From assembly GCA_964059195.1 (NCBI GenBank), contig CAXKWD010000002.1:168646559-168710558 (forward strand): a DNA stretch of 64,000 nucleotides, read 5' to 3'. A program made the position numbers and the translations under genes. Position 1 is the stretch's first letter. The number at the start of each line of letters is the position of its first letter. The DNA comes from Ectobius pallidus. Lineage: Eukaryota > Arthropoda > Insecta > Blattodea > Ectobiidae. The notes under the pieces were generated by a model. That model had not been told where the DNA came from. It saw only the letters and a list, made by a program, of their open reading frames with translations, and ran no database searches. Positions 1-10,200 of this stretch are shown here, one piece after another.

Positions 1-55
1 TCCTGGGATCGACTCAACCTGGAGTAAATGCGACCGTTGCCTAAGGCTGTTAACC

Positions 56-115
<60 letters not shown>
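1..115 (+). mobile_element. SINE 3' tail with (ATT)n microsatellite
   Basis: Positions 1-50 match, inverted, positions 13186-13235 and resemble the tail of the SINE near 37050-37130 (the phrase GGTCCTGGGATCGACT, then GGAGTAAA and a CCGTTGCC-like block). It is followed by about 58 bases of pure ATT repeat at 57-115. A short conserved tail followed by a simple repeat is typical of tRNA-derived SINEs. The head lies left of the window, so family and full length cannot be read. Confidence 0.6.
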
Positions 116-116
<1 letters not shown>

Positions 117-653
117 CAGACGCAGTTGGAAATGTAGAGAAGCGTTGTTTTATTCCTTCAAGTATTTTTTTATAATTATATTTCACATACAGTTTTTCCG
201 TAAGATGTCTATTTATCTAAAAAATAGCCCTGAGGTCATCTCAGCCTAGGTTTGCCGATTAGCGTTTAATATAATTTTTACTTTGGTCCTATGGTAAAGG
301 CGGCCGGTGCGTAAAACTCATGCTGGGGTCTTTAGAGGGGATATATTATGATAATAATTACAGGATTTTATAATGTCGATACCGAAAGCCAGTGAATGTT
401 TAATCACATGCGTGCAGAGATTTTGCTTAGGTAGCAGTTGTATCATCTCGCCCTCCATGCATGTTATCTCTCTTACTATGCAGCGGTAATATAACGCTGT
501 ACGCTTATCGCTATCTTACAACGTCATTCATTGAGACTTCCTTTTAAATCCCAACTCTAACATATTATAAAGTCGCAGGCCAGTACTTTTAAATTTTAAA
601 TCCTATTCATAGCACATGTCTTATGTATTATTAGTCAACAGTATTTTTATTGC
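116..653. other. Left flank of the palindromic element, repeat-derived
   Basis: No gene is seen. Positions 339-425 are a diverged direct copy of 723-813 inside the left arm (both start GGGATATATTATGATAATAA). Positions 175-207 resemble, inverted, 13249-13281 on the other side of the element. So both flanks contain related repeat pieces, but not in the same order as the arms. Confidence 0.5.
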
Positions 654-1457
654 GGTATATTAAAAACTTATATTGTAATATTCCATCGCTGAGTGGTTCT
701 GAGTTCGATTCAAAGTCAGTAAAGGGATATATTATGATAATAATTACAGGTTTTTTTAATGCCGATACAGAAAGCCAGTGAATGTTTTTAATCACTTGCA
801 TACAGAGATTTGTAACACGTATTTAGAATCTCAACTCGCAACACTAGTTTCGCTGACGTAAGAGTTCACAGTATCTTCACTCGCAACAAGATGCTTCCGT
901 ATACATAATTCTTATCGCTATCGCGCGTGTTAATGCAGTCTTTTTAATTCTTCATTCATAACAGTGATATTTCATTTATCCATTTAAACTTTAAATCCTA
1001 GTTTATTAATCTACCTAGTGCTTTTAGTAATTTATTGCTTTGAAGCGGACTTGGTCATAATAGTCCTCACGGTTGCTCCTGGCGAAAATAGAAAAATGGT
1101 TTTCAATGCAAGGTTTTAGCGAGAGATTTGAAATTCTAATACGTAATTCTTTAGAAAATGGCTTCTAGCGCGTAATTTAAAATTATGAACAAATGACATT
1201 GTGGCAGATTTGTAGTATATTTTTACGAGAGAGTTCATTTCACAATAGGTATCATATTACCAAAGTCAGCATTTTATTTTCTACGTTTTATCACACAATC
1301 CCCTCGGATCATATTAATTCTCTGTTCATACGAACTAAAACATAATGCTACGACAGCATTTTTTTCCAAACGTATCTTCAAACAAAAGTTTAATTTTTTT
1401 ATTCATATACAAGAAATGATATAATGAGATGATGTTGATTCAGCAAATTCCTTATTT

Positions 1458-1467
1458 ATGACGTCAT
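1458..1467. promoter_or_regulatory. CRE-like palindrome upstream of the left gene
   Basis: ATGACGTCAT is a perfect CREB/ATF-type palindrome about 130 bases upstream of the TATA box. The mirror copy lies near 12365-12374. Function is inferred from the consensus only. Confidence 0.4.
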
Positions 1468-1590
1468 CATTACAAACAGGCTCATGCATGCTTCAAGGTC
1501 TTACACGGCACGTGTGCGGAAGTTAAGTAGGTCACACATCTCATATTACAGATCAAGTCTCTACACGTCTCGGCTAGCTCACAGCGTCAG

Positions 1591-1610
1591 TATATAAGGC
1601 GATGACGTCA
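1591..1610 (+). promoter_or_regulatory. TATA box plus CRE of the left polymerase gene
   Basis: TATATAAG at 1591-1598 is a canonical TATA box, followed at 1603-1610 by TGACGTCA. Transcription would be expected to start about 25-30 bases downstream, near 1620. That makes the in-frame ATG at 1602 lie upstream of the start site, so the ATG at 1656 is the better initiation codon. Confidence 0.6.
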
Positions 1611-1655
1611 CCGCATCACATTCACTTCTTAGCAGACCGTCGCCGACTACACATC

Positions 1656-2078
1656 ATGGAGAGCTCGTCCGCCGCCGTCTTCCAATGTGGTGAGTGTACC
1701 TCCGCATTTAAACATAGAAGGAATTTACAAAGACACATCAACCAACATCATAAGAAAAGTGACTACAAGTGTGAAATATGCGGTGTGATATTTACACGAA
1801 GTGATGTGCTAAAAAGACATGCACGAGAAAATCATGCCGTTACTGCCTTCACCTGTAACATTTGTCACTCCAACTTCTCATCGGCACGAAACTTAAGTAG
1901 ACACCAGGAGAGGAGCCACCACCCAGCAACAAGGGACGCTGCCAAACGCATTGGGCTGTATCACCAGGCAGGCCACTTGTACTTTCCTGCTGAAGCCGGG
2001 ACATCATGCAACGGAGGCGAGACCTCGAGGATTCCCGTGCACGGTGGTGGTCAAAGCCAGGAACCCGCCCGATTACAG
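1656..2078 (+). CDS. Exon 1: three C2H2 zinc fingers (left copy)
   Basis: First coding exon of the zinc-finger/polymerase gene. It encodes 141 residues with three classic C2H2 fingers: Cys11/Cys14-His27/His31, Cys39/Cys42-His55/His60 and Cys67/Cys70-His83/His88, each with twelve residues between the second Cys and first His. The rest is a low-complexity Gly/Ser/Pro linker. ATG 1656 is preferred over 1602 because of the TATA box at 1591. The exon ends at CAG before GTACGT (2079), a strong donor, at phase 0. Such fingers usually bind specific DNA; a role in recognising the element's own ends or promoter is an inference. Without splicing the frame runs only to 2120, which argues that splicing is used. 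Confidence 0.8.
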
Positions 2079-2172
2079 GTACGTTTTATTACATTATCAA
2101 ACATGTTTTTCAAAATGTAAATACATACATCATAGTAGCGGTGTAACACATGATTACATTTTATTTTTATAG

Positions 2173-2948
2173 GTCGGAGCGAGGAGCTACAATGCGGACG
2201 ATGCCAGACAAAACAACACCGATCGCTTCCATCTACCAGCACATAGCGGAGACGTAGGAGCAGGCGCATCCCGTCCAACGATGCTGGGAGAGGAGGCCAC
2301 GCCTTCAGGTGTGCGTTTACAGTTATGTGATGATATTATTATTGTACAAGACATACAACTTATTTCTCTCTCATAGTACAACGAATAAAACTCAATATTT
2401 TTTTTTCCTTTTTACTGAATGGATAAAAAACAAGACAGAAAACTTAATTTTGTTTATTTTTTCCACGTTACTGAATGCGAGACTTTATATTTCAATGATT
2501 AAACAAGACCGAAAACTTATTTCTTTTATCATAAAACTCAATATAATTTTTTATATTAGTACAGAACGGTTAAAATAAGACATCAAACTTAATTTCTTTT
2601 TCCATAAATCTTAATATTTTATTTTTCTATTGTTACAGAATACAAGTCCAGTGAGTGGGGATACCATGCGGACATCATCCGTCCAGCCAAGCACCAGCCA
2701 ACCTGGGCCTTCAGGTTTACATTTGCAGGTATGTTATTATTATGATTATTGTGCAAGATATCAAACTTATTTTTTATCACGAAACGTAATATTATTTTTT
2801 ATATTAGTACAGAACGGCTAATAACAAGACATTAAACTTAATTTTTTCTCATAAATCTTATTATTTTATATTTCTATTGTTACAGAATCCAGAGTCCATC
2901 CGTCAGTCGCGACCTAGCGTCACCATGCTTATGCGTGATATTCCACAG
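2173..2948 (+). CDS. Exons 2-4: linker of the zinc-finger/polymerase gene (left copy)
   Basis: Three small open exons join exon 1 to exon 5 in frame: 2173-2322 (50 codons), 2639-2728 (30 codons) and 2886-2948 (21 codons). Each follows a T-rich tract and an AG acceptor (TTTATAG, TGTTACAG, TGTTACAG), and all introns are phase 0. Exons 2 and 3 both end in PSG-x-x-LQ. Introns 2 and 3 and their acceptors are clearly related (2549-2638 versus 2800-2885), so exons 3 and 4 look like products of a local exon-intron duplication. The donor after exon 2 reads CAG/TTATGT in this copy but CAG/GTATGT in the right copy, so normal splicing of exon 2 is probably impaired here. Skipping exon 2 would keep the frame. 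The encoded linker is rich in Ser, Pro and Gly and has no recognisable domain. Confidence 0.7.
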
Positions 2949-3038
2949 GTATATACAGTGAAAAATCTTAGTATTCTATTATTCCATTCGCTTACGAAGG
3001 TCTAGATTGCTAATGTTGATGTTTTTTCGTTATTACAG

Positions 3039-6000
3039 AAACAAGATGGAATGGATCGCGGCGCTGTGACCAACTCACCATCGTCGGAAACATGTGAGTT
3101 TTTACCCATCGAAACAGCGTTCAGGTCACGACTGGCAACATACGCAGCAAACAATTTTCCAGCCGGCGATATGGAATCTGTCCTGTCATCATGCCAATAT
3201 AAAATTGAAAACCTTCTGTCAGAGTCACTGTCAAAATTTGCATCAATTAAATTTAATATTTTCGTAGAGTGTGAATTTAAACATCTAGAGCTAAATTCTT
3301 GTTTGAGAAATTTTAAGACAAAAAATGATTCGTTGCTCAAAACATCAAATATTCACGAAGTAGTATCTAGACACATTTCTAAAATTCAGTCTGAGATGCA
3401 GGACAGTGAATTACGAGGGTCTGGGTGGTTTTACAATAAAATCCACAAAATTGAAATTCGCGTCAACGAATACATGCCATTTGCAGGGCATGGGCATATG
3501 ATCCTCCCTGATAAATTCCAACATCTGAAGTCATTAATTAATATTGATAATGATGATGAATTTTGTTTCAAGTATTGTGTATTATCAAAATTTATTGAGT
3601 CTGATAAGGATTTATGGACCAGTTATCTTACCAGACCAGAGTTGGATATCAAGTACGATTGGAACTGTGTAAAATTCCCCGTTTCGATTCACGACATCGA
3701 AAAGTTTTCAAAAAGAAACAATATTTCGATCAATGTTTTCGGCCTCGAGGAAAAGCGGGATGGGAAAAATATTTCTCATTTCGTGTTTCCTATCAAAATT
3801 GTTGAAAAGGAACTAGCTGATCATAGAGATCTTTTGTTTGTGTGTAACGAGGAAAATTCACATTATATCGTCATTTCAGATTTCGATGCTTTTGTAAGAC
3901 CTTTTGTAACATCACACAAAACTCAAGTCAGAGTGTGCAAACGGTGTTTTACACATTTCCATGCGTACGAAGGTAAGTCTGCCGACGTAAGGTTGAAAGA
4001 GCATTTGGCGTTATGCAACTCGTTCAGCCCAGTCAGGTGCGAAATTCCTAAAAATCCCGAAGTCGTATTCAACAAGCCCGAATATTCGCAAAAGATTAGA
4101 TTTGTCATCTATGCGGATTTCGAGTGTTTGCTGGAACCGATATCAGGATGTTTGGGAGATCCGCAGAAAAGCTGGACTACTCCTTATCAGAAGCATAATC
4201 CTTTTAGTTTTTGTTATTTCATCAAAGATGCTGAGGGCGCATATTCTCAATTGAGACTTTTTAGAGGGGAGGATGCCAGTGGCGAGTTTATGCGCTCGCT
4301 TGTCGCTGATGCTAAAGAAATTGATAAGATCTTGAACAGTGTAAATAAGCCCATGACCCCTCTGACAGAAGATGAAATTAGGGTATACAATAGCGCTACT
4401 ATTTGCCATATTTGTGGCGAGGGTAACTTTACCAATGTGAACTATAAAGTAAGGGACCATTGCCATGTTAGTGGTCGGTTCAGAGGAGCCGCCCACAGGA
4501 ATTGTAATTTGAATTATAGGAACCAGGCATTTGTCCCTATTGTATTGCATAACATGTCCAACTATGATGCTCATTTTATTGTGACAGAACTTGGATTCGA
4601 TCAGAATAGAATCAACGTCATATACAATACACAAGAAAAGTATGTGACATTTTCAAAATTTATTCCCTCCTCTTATTTGAAGAGGGGAGGTATGGAGTTA
4701 AGATTTATAGATTCGTTTCGGTTCATGGCAAGCAGCCTGGAAAAGCTAGCAATCAATCTACCTAAAGATAAATTTATAGAAACAGCAAAAGTATTTGGTG
4801 AAAACGCCGATTTGGTGTGTCGAAAGGGAGTGTTCCCCTACGACTACGTCACCTCTGTTGAAATTTTGAAGGAGAAGAAATTGCCTCCCAAAGATGCATT
4901 TTACAATAGACTCGCGAATGAGAACGTCTCTGACCAAGACTACTCTCACGCGAGAAACGTTTGGAATTCTTTCTCGATCAGCTCATTAGGAGAATATTCA
5001 GACTTATATTTGAAATCTGATGTTTTGATTTTGACCGACGTCTTTGAAAACTTTAGACAGATGTGTTTTGAGACGTACGGAATGGATTGTTTGTACTATA
5101 GTACTGTTCCAGGCTTTGCTTACTCAGCTATGTTGAAGTTCACAAAGGTAAAATTACCGCTTTTGACCGATATGGATATGATTCAAATGTTTGAACGCGG
5201 GATAAGAGGTGGAATTTGTCAGTGTGTAACAAGGCACGCTGTTGCAAACAATAACATGTGTGATGAATATGATGAGTCTACAAAAAAATCTTTTCTTTAT
5301 TATGTCGATGCCAATAACCTTTATGGTTATGCGATGTCGCAGGCATTGCCGTCAGGCGAGTTCCGCTGGCTCGACAAACATGAGATAACATCCTTTGACA
5401 TCATGTCCATACCGGTCAATTCTAAATTAGGATATGTGCTTGAGGTAGACATTGAGTATCCAGACCATCTTCACGATGCTCATTCTGATCTCCCTTTCTG
5501 TGCGGAGATGAAATTTCCTCCAGGCAGCAAAAACAAAAAATTATTAACCACGTTGGAACCAAAAGAAAAATATGTCGTTCATCACACGGTACTTAAGCAA
5601 GCCGTGCAACACGGACTGAGGTTATCCAAGATCCATAGAGTTATCGAATTTCAACAAAGCTGCTGGTTGAAACCCTACATTGACTATAACACGGCCAAGC
5701 GTAGAGCTGCAGCCAACAACTTTGAGAAAGACTTTTTTAAATTGATGAATAACGCCGTTTTTGGCAAGACTATGGAAAATGTGAGGAAACGTATAAATTT
5801 TCGGCTTGTATCAAGTGAGAAGGAAATTCGAAAGCTGGTAGCCAAAAGTAACTTTATGGATAGGACAATTTATAACGAAAACTTGGTTGGTGTCCATCTA
5901 GCAAAAACTAGTTTAGTGTTTGATAAGGCCATCTATGTTGGCATGTCTATTTTGGAAATTTCGAAAACTAGGATGTATGAGTTCCATTATGATACCATGA

Positions 6001-6554
6001 AAAATTTTTATAAAGAAGGATTGAAATTGTGCTACATGGACACGGACAGCTTCGTCTATAGAATTGAAACGGATATCCTCTTCCGTGATATGATGCATTT
6101 CCGAGATGAGCTGGATACTAGCGTCTACCCACCTGAACATCCCTTGTATTCAAACGAAAACAAGGCGGTGGTTGGGAAATTCAAGGACGAAGGAGCTGGT
6201 CACTCCATAAAGGCGTTCGTAGGTCTGCGAGCGAAAATGTACGCCATAAAATTCAATGATATGGTCATCAAAAAATTGAAAGGCGTTAAGAAAAACGTCA
6301 TTGACAAAGATGTCAACTTTGAAGATTATTTTGGTTGTCTACAGAGCGGACAGTCAACATTCTCGTTAAACAGATCCATCAGATCATACAAGCATAGTGT
6401 ATTTTCGATTTCTATGAATAAATTGACTTTATCCGGCAACGACGACAAACGTCATATTATGGAAAATTGTGTGGACACTCTCGCTCACGGACACTACAAA
6501 ATCAGGGAGGAGGAGTATGATGATGAACCTCCTACTAAAAAATGTAAATTGTAA
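3039..6554 (+). CDS. Exon 5: protein-primed family-B DNA polymerase with EndoVII-like domain (left copy)
   Basis: Last exon, 1171 codons, continuing the frame from exon 4; ATG 3051 starts an internal frame of 1167 residues used for numbering. About 155-235 is an N-terminal region conserved in arthropod DNA_pol_B_2 proteins. A Cys/His finger lies at about 296-322. ExoI is Asp356/Glu358 (YADFEC), ExoII Asp506 (NMSNYD) and ExoIII Tyr653/Asp657. Between ExoI and ExoII lies a Cys452/Cys455...DHCH469-472...Cys485 cluster like recombination endonuclease VII. Polymerase motif A is D753-ANNLYG, motif B K897-LMNNAVFG, motif C D997-TD999, and KxY is K1062/Y1064. All catalytic residues are intact, so an active polymerase with proofreading is expected. 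Protein priming is inferred from the family; no terminal-protein region was resolved. Differences from the right copy: Ile1009/Asn, Phe1094/Val and one Lys/Asn near the C terminus. The nearest relatives would be arthropod and cnidarian mobile-element polymerases. Confidence 0.9.
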   Translation, partial: KQDGMDRGAVTNSPSSETCEFLPIETAFRSRLATYAANNFPAGDMESVLSSCQYKIENLLSESLSKFASIKFNIFVECEFKHLELNSCLRNFKTKNDSLLKTSNIHEVVSRHISKIQSEMQDSELRGSGWFYNKIHKIEIRVNEYMPFAGHGHMILPDKFQHLKSLINIDNDDEFCFKYCVLSKFIESDKDLWTSYLTRPELDIKYDWNCVKFPVSIHDIEKFSKRNNISINVFGLEEKRDGKNISHFVFPIKIVEKELADHRDLLFVCNEENSHYIVISDFDAFVRPFVTSHKTQVRVCKRCFTHFHAYEGKSADVRLKEHLALCNSFSPVRCEIPKNPEVVFNKPEYSQKIRFVIYADFECLLEPISGCLGDPQKSWTTPYQKHNPFSFCYFIKDAEGAYSQLRLFRGEDASGEFMRSLVADAKEIDKILNSVNKPMTPLTEDEIRVYNSATICHICGEGNFTNVNYKVRDHCHVSGRFRGAAHRNCNLNYRNQAFVPIVLHNMSNYDAHFIVTELGFDQNRINVIYNTQEKYVTFSKFIPSSYLKRGGMELRFIDSFRFMASSLEKLAINLPKDKFIETAKVFGENADLVCRKGVFPYDYVTSVEILKEKKLPPKDAFYNRLANENVSDQDYSHARNVWNSFSISSLGEYSDLYLKSDVLILTDVFENFRQMCFETYGMDCLYYSTVPGFAYSAMLKFTKVKLPLLTDMDMIQMFERGIRGGICQCVTRHAVANNNMCDEYDESTKKSFLYYVDANNLYGYAMSQALPSGEFRWLDKHEITSFDIMSIPVNSKLGYVLEVDIEYPDHLHDAHSDLPFCAEMKFPPGSKNKKLLTTLEPKEKYVVHHTVLKQAVQHGLRLSKIHRVIEFQQSCWLKPYIDYNTAKRRAAANNFEKDFFKLMNNAVFGKTMENVRKRINFRLVSSEKEIRKLVAKSNFMDRTIYNENLVGVHLAKTSLVFDKAIYVGMSILEISKTRMYEFHYDTMKNFYKEGLKLCYMDTDSFVYRIETDILFRDMMHFRDELDTSVYPPEHPLYSNENKAVVGKFKDEGAGHSIKAFVGLRAKMYAIKFNDMVIKKLKGVKKNVIDKDVNFEDYFGCLQSGQSTFSLNRSIRSYKHSVFSISMNKLTLSGNDDKRHIMENCVDTLAHGHYKIREEEYDDEPPTKKCKL

Positions 6555-6597
6555 AAATGTATATTTGTTTATAGACTTTCATAGACTTTGAAAATTC

Positions 6598-6822
6598 TAA
6601 GTTAGGTTAGGTAGGTTATGTTGGGTTAGGTTATGTTAGGTTAGGTTAGGTTATGTTATGTTAGGTTAGGTTAGCAGGATGATATTTTAAAATTATTTCT
6701 AGAAACATTGATAAAATGTGCCAAGGAACTTAGCCTTTCTATCAATGTAGAAATGATTTTAAAATATCCTGCTAACCTAACCTAAGCTAACCTAACCTAT
6801 CCTATCCTATCCTAACCTAACC
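6598..6822. repeat. Hairpin with TTAGG and CCTAA telomere-type arms
   Basis: Positions 6598-6674 are about fifteen degenerate TTAGG units (with TTATG and TTGGG variants). Positions 6773-6822 are CCTAA and CCTAT units in inverted orientation. Between them 6669-6712 pairs with 6740-6777 (TTAGCAGGAT... and ...ATCCTGCTAA), leaving a loop of about 27 bases. TTAGG is the ancestral insect telomere unit, but non-telomeric TTAGG runs are also common in insects. Confidence 0.8.
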
Positions 6823-7149
6823 AAAGCTGTGATAAAATATGTCTCACACTATAAGTTGAATTATGAATAATGGGTGATGGATAGAATATGAAGAAAAGAT
6901 ACAAACAAATCTTCATGTTTTTTATTTTCCATACGTACGTGTCTTAATCAGATAGAATATTCTTAGTGATGACTTATGAAATTTTAGAGTATGCAAACCT
7001 TAGCCATCTGTTTTATAGTTTCTCGTTATAATATGTATCACATCATTCCAAATCCTTAAGCAGATATGACTATAATGGTGATGTTGTTGTTCTTGTTCTG
7101 GTTCTTGTGGTAAATACATAAGATCAGTTCTTTAAGATTTATACCGAGG

Positions 7150-7265
7150 ATTGGGCCAAAAACGAGAATTATACAGAGAAATAAACCGAGAACGAAATAT
7201 ACAGAGAAATAGACCTGAAACGAGAACTACACGAGAACGAAACGAGACGAGAACTAAACGAGAAC
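7150..7265. repeat. GAGAACGA minisatellite
   Basis: Repeated short units of the type CGAGAACGAAA, ACGAGAACTA and CAGAGAAATA are packed into about 115 bases just before the right arm. No similar array exists next to the left arm, so it is part of the asymmetric spacer. Confidence 0.6.
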
Positions 7266-7278
7266 GAAATATACAATT

Positions 7279-10200
7279 TTACAAGTTACATTTTTTAGTA
7301 GGAGGTTCATCATCATACTCCTCCTCCCTGATTTTGTAGTGTCCGTGAGCGAGAGTGTCCACACAATTTTCCATAATATGACGTTTGTCGTCGTTGCCGG
7401 ATAAAGTCAATTTATTCATAGAAATCGAAAATACACTATGCTTGTATGATCTGATGGATCTGTTTAACGAGAATGTTGACTGTCCGCTCTGTAGACAACC
7501 AACATAATCTTCAAAGTTGACATCTTTGTCAATGACGTTTTTCTTAACGCCTTTCAATTTTTTGATGACCATATCATTGAATTTTATGGCGTACATTTTC
7601 GCTCGCAGACCTACGAACGCCTTTATGGAGTGACCAGCTCCTTCGTCCTTGAATTTCCCGACCACCGCCTTGTTTTCGTTTGAATACAAGGGATGTTCAG
7701 GTGGGTAGACGCTAGTATCCAGCTCATCTCGGAAATGCATCATATCACGGAAGAGGTTATCCGTTTCAATTCTATAGACGAAGCTGTCCGTGTCCATGTA
7801 GCACAATTTCAATCCTTCTTTATAAAAATTTTTCATGGTATCATAATGGAACTCATACATCCTAGTTTTCGAAATTTCCAAAATAGACATGCCAACATAG
7901 ATGGCCTTATCAAACACTAAACTAGTTTTTGCTAGATGGACACCAACCAAGTTTTCGTTATAAATTGTCCTATCCATAAAGTTACTTTTGGCTACCAGCT
8001 TTCGAATTTCCTTCTCACTTGATACAAGCCGAAAATTTATACGTTTCCTCACATTTTCCATAGTCTTGCCAAAAACGGCGTTATTCATCAATTTAAAAAA
8101 GTCTTTCTCAAAGTTGTTGGCTGCAGCTCTACGCTTGGCCGTGTTATAGTCAATGTAGGGTTTCAACCAGCAGCTTTGTTGAAATTCGATAACTCTATGG
8201 ATCTTGGATAACCTCAGTCCGTGTTGCACGGCTTGCTTAAGTACCGTGTGATGAACGACATATTTTTCTTTTGGTTCCAAAGTGGTTAATAATTTTTTGT
8301 TTTTGCTGCCTGGAGGAAATTTCATCTCCGCACAGAAAGGGAGATCAGAATGAGCATCGTGAAGATGGTCTGGATACTCAATGTCTACCTCAAGCACATA
8401 TCCTAATTTAGAATTGACCGGTATGGACATGATGTCAAAGGATGTTATCTCATGTTTGTCGAGCCAGCGGAACTCGCCTGACGGCAATGCCTGCGACATC
8501 GCATAACCATAAAGGTTATTGGCATCGACATAATAAAGAAAAGATTTTTTTGTAGACTCATCATATTCATCACACATGTTATTGTTTGCAACTGCGTGCC
8601 TTGTTACACACTGACAAATTCCACCTCTTATCCCGCGTTCAAACATTTGAATCATATCCATATCGGTCAAAAGCGGTAATTTTACCTTTGTGAACTTCAA
8701 CATAGCTGAGTAAGCAAAGCCTGGAACAGTACTATAGTACAAACAATCCATTCCGTACGTCTCAAAACACATCTGTCTAAAGTTTTCAAAGACGTCGGTC
8801 AAAATCAAAACATCAGATTTCAAATATAAGTCTGAATATTCTCCTAATGAGCTGATCGAGAAAGAATTCCAAACGTTTCTCGCGTGAGAGTAGTCTTGGT
8901 CAGAGACGTTCTCATTCGCGAGTCTATTGTAAAATGCATCTTTGGGAGGCAATTTCTTCTCCTTCAAAATTTCAACAGAGGTGACGTAGTCGTAGGGGAA
9001 CACTCCCTTTCGACACACCAAATCGGCGTTTTCACCAAATACTTTTGCTGTTTCTATAAATTTATCTTTAGGTAGATTGATTGCTAGCTTTTCCAGGCTG
9101 CTTGCCATGAACCGAAACGAATCTATAAATCTTAACTCCATACCTCCCCTCTTCAAATAAGAGGAGGGAATAAATTTTGAAAATGTCACATACTTTTCTT
9201 GTGTATTGTATATGACGTTGATTCTATTCTGATCGAATCCAAGTTCTGTCACAATAAAATGAGCATCATAGTTGGACATGTTATGCAATACAATAGGGAC
9301 AAATGCCTGGTTCCTATAATTCAAATTACAATTCCTGTGGGCGGCTCCTCTGAACCGACCACTAACATGGCAATGATCCCTTACTTTATAGTTCACATTG
9401 GTAAAGTTACCCTCGCCACAAATATGGCAAATAGTAGCGCTATTGTATACCCTAATTTCATCTTCTGTCAGAGGGGTCATGGGCTTATTTACACTGTTCA
9501 AGATCTTATCAATTTCTTTAGCATCAGCGACAAGCGAGCGCATAAACTCGCCACTGGCATCCTCCCCTCTAAAAAGTCTCAATTGAGAATATGCGCCCTC
9601 AGCATCTTTGATGAAATAACAAAAACTAAAAGGATTATGCTTCTGATAAGGAGTAGTCCAGCTTTTCTGCGGATCTCCCAAACATCCTGATATCGGTTCC
9701 AGCAAACACTCGAAATCCGCATAGATGACAAATCTAATCTTTTGCGAATATTCGGGCTTGTTGAATACGACTTCGGGATTTTTAGGAATTTCGCACCTGA
9801 CTGGGCTGAACGAGTTGCATAACGCCAAATGCTCTTTCAACCTTACGTCGGCAGACTTACCTTCGTACGCATGGAAATGTGTAAAACACCGTTTGCACAC
9901 TCTGACTTGAGTTTTGTGTGATGTTACAAAAGGTCTTACAAAAGCATCGAAATCTGAAATGACGATATAATGTGAATTTTCCTCGTTACACACAAACAAA
10001 AGATCTCTATGATCAGCTAGTTCCTTTTCAACAATTTTGATAGGAAACACGAAATGAGAAATATTTTTCCCATCCCGCTTTTCCTCGAGGCCGAAAACAT
10101 TGATCGAAATATTGTTTCTTTTTGAAAACTTTTCGATGTCGTGAATCGAAACGGGGAATTTTACACAGTTCCAATCGTACTTGATATCCAACTCTGGTCT

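Larger units (their letters stand above)
654..6566 (+). repeat. Left arm of the palindrome
   Basis: Starts at GGTATATT (655) and ends at TGTATATTT (6566), paired with 7267-13178. The outermost 150 bases contain a tRNA-like half-box (GAGTTCGATT near 710) and a SINE-like tail. Positions 830-1590 hold no gene that I can see. Differences seen against the right arm include 2323, the T run at 2401, 3218, 4457, 5240, 5552, 6076, 6173, 6330 and 6548, plus a few in the noncoding part. Confidence 0.9.
6567..7266. other. Unpaired central spacer of the palindrome
   Basis: These 700 bases do not pair with each other as part of the arms. They hold the TTAGG/CCTAA hairpin at its left side, about 330 bases of AT-rich sequence without an evident gene (6823-7150), and a GAGAACGA-type minisatellite before the right arm. 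The apparent 62-codon frame at 7151 is a translation of the minisatellite. I see no AATAAA signal close downstream of either stop codon. Confidence 0.75.

Noticed and set aside
28..249. Open frame of 73 codons with a long Ile run
   Set aside because: It is a translation of the ATT microsatellite and SINE tail.
1602..1655. Upstream in-frame ATG of the zinc-finger exon
   Set aside because: It lies only 11 bases from the TATA box, before the expected transcription start, so ATG 1656 was chosen.
3002..6140. Several open frames on the opposite strand of the polymerase exon, and their mirror images in the right arm
   Set aside because: They are shadows of the polymerase frame and lack motifs of their own.
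7151..7339. Arg/Glu-rich frame in the spacer
   Set aside because: It is a translation of the GAGAACGA minisatellite.
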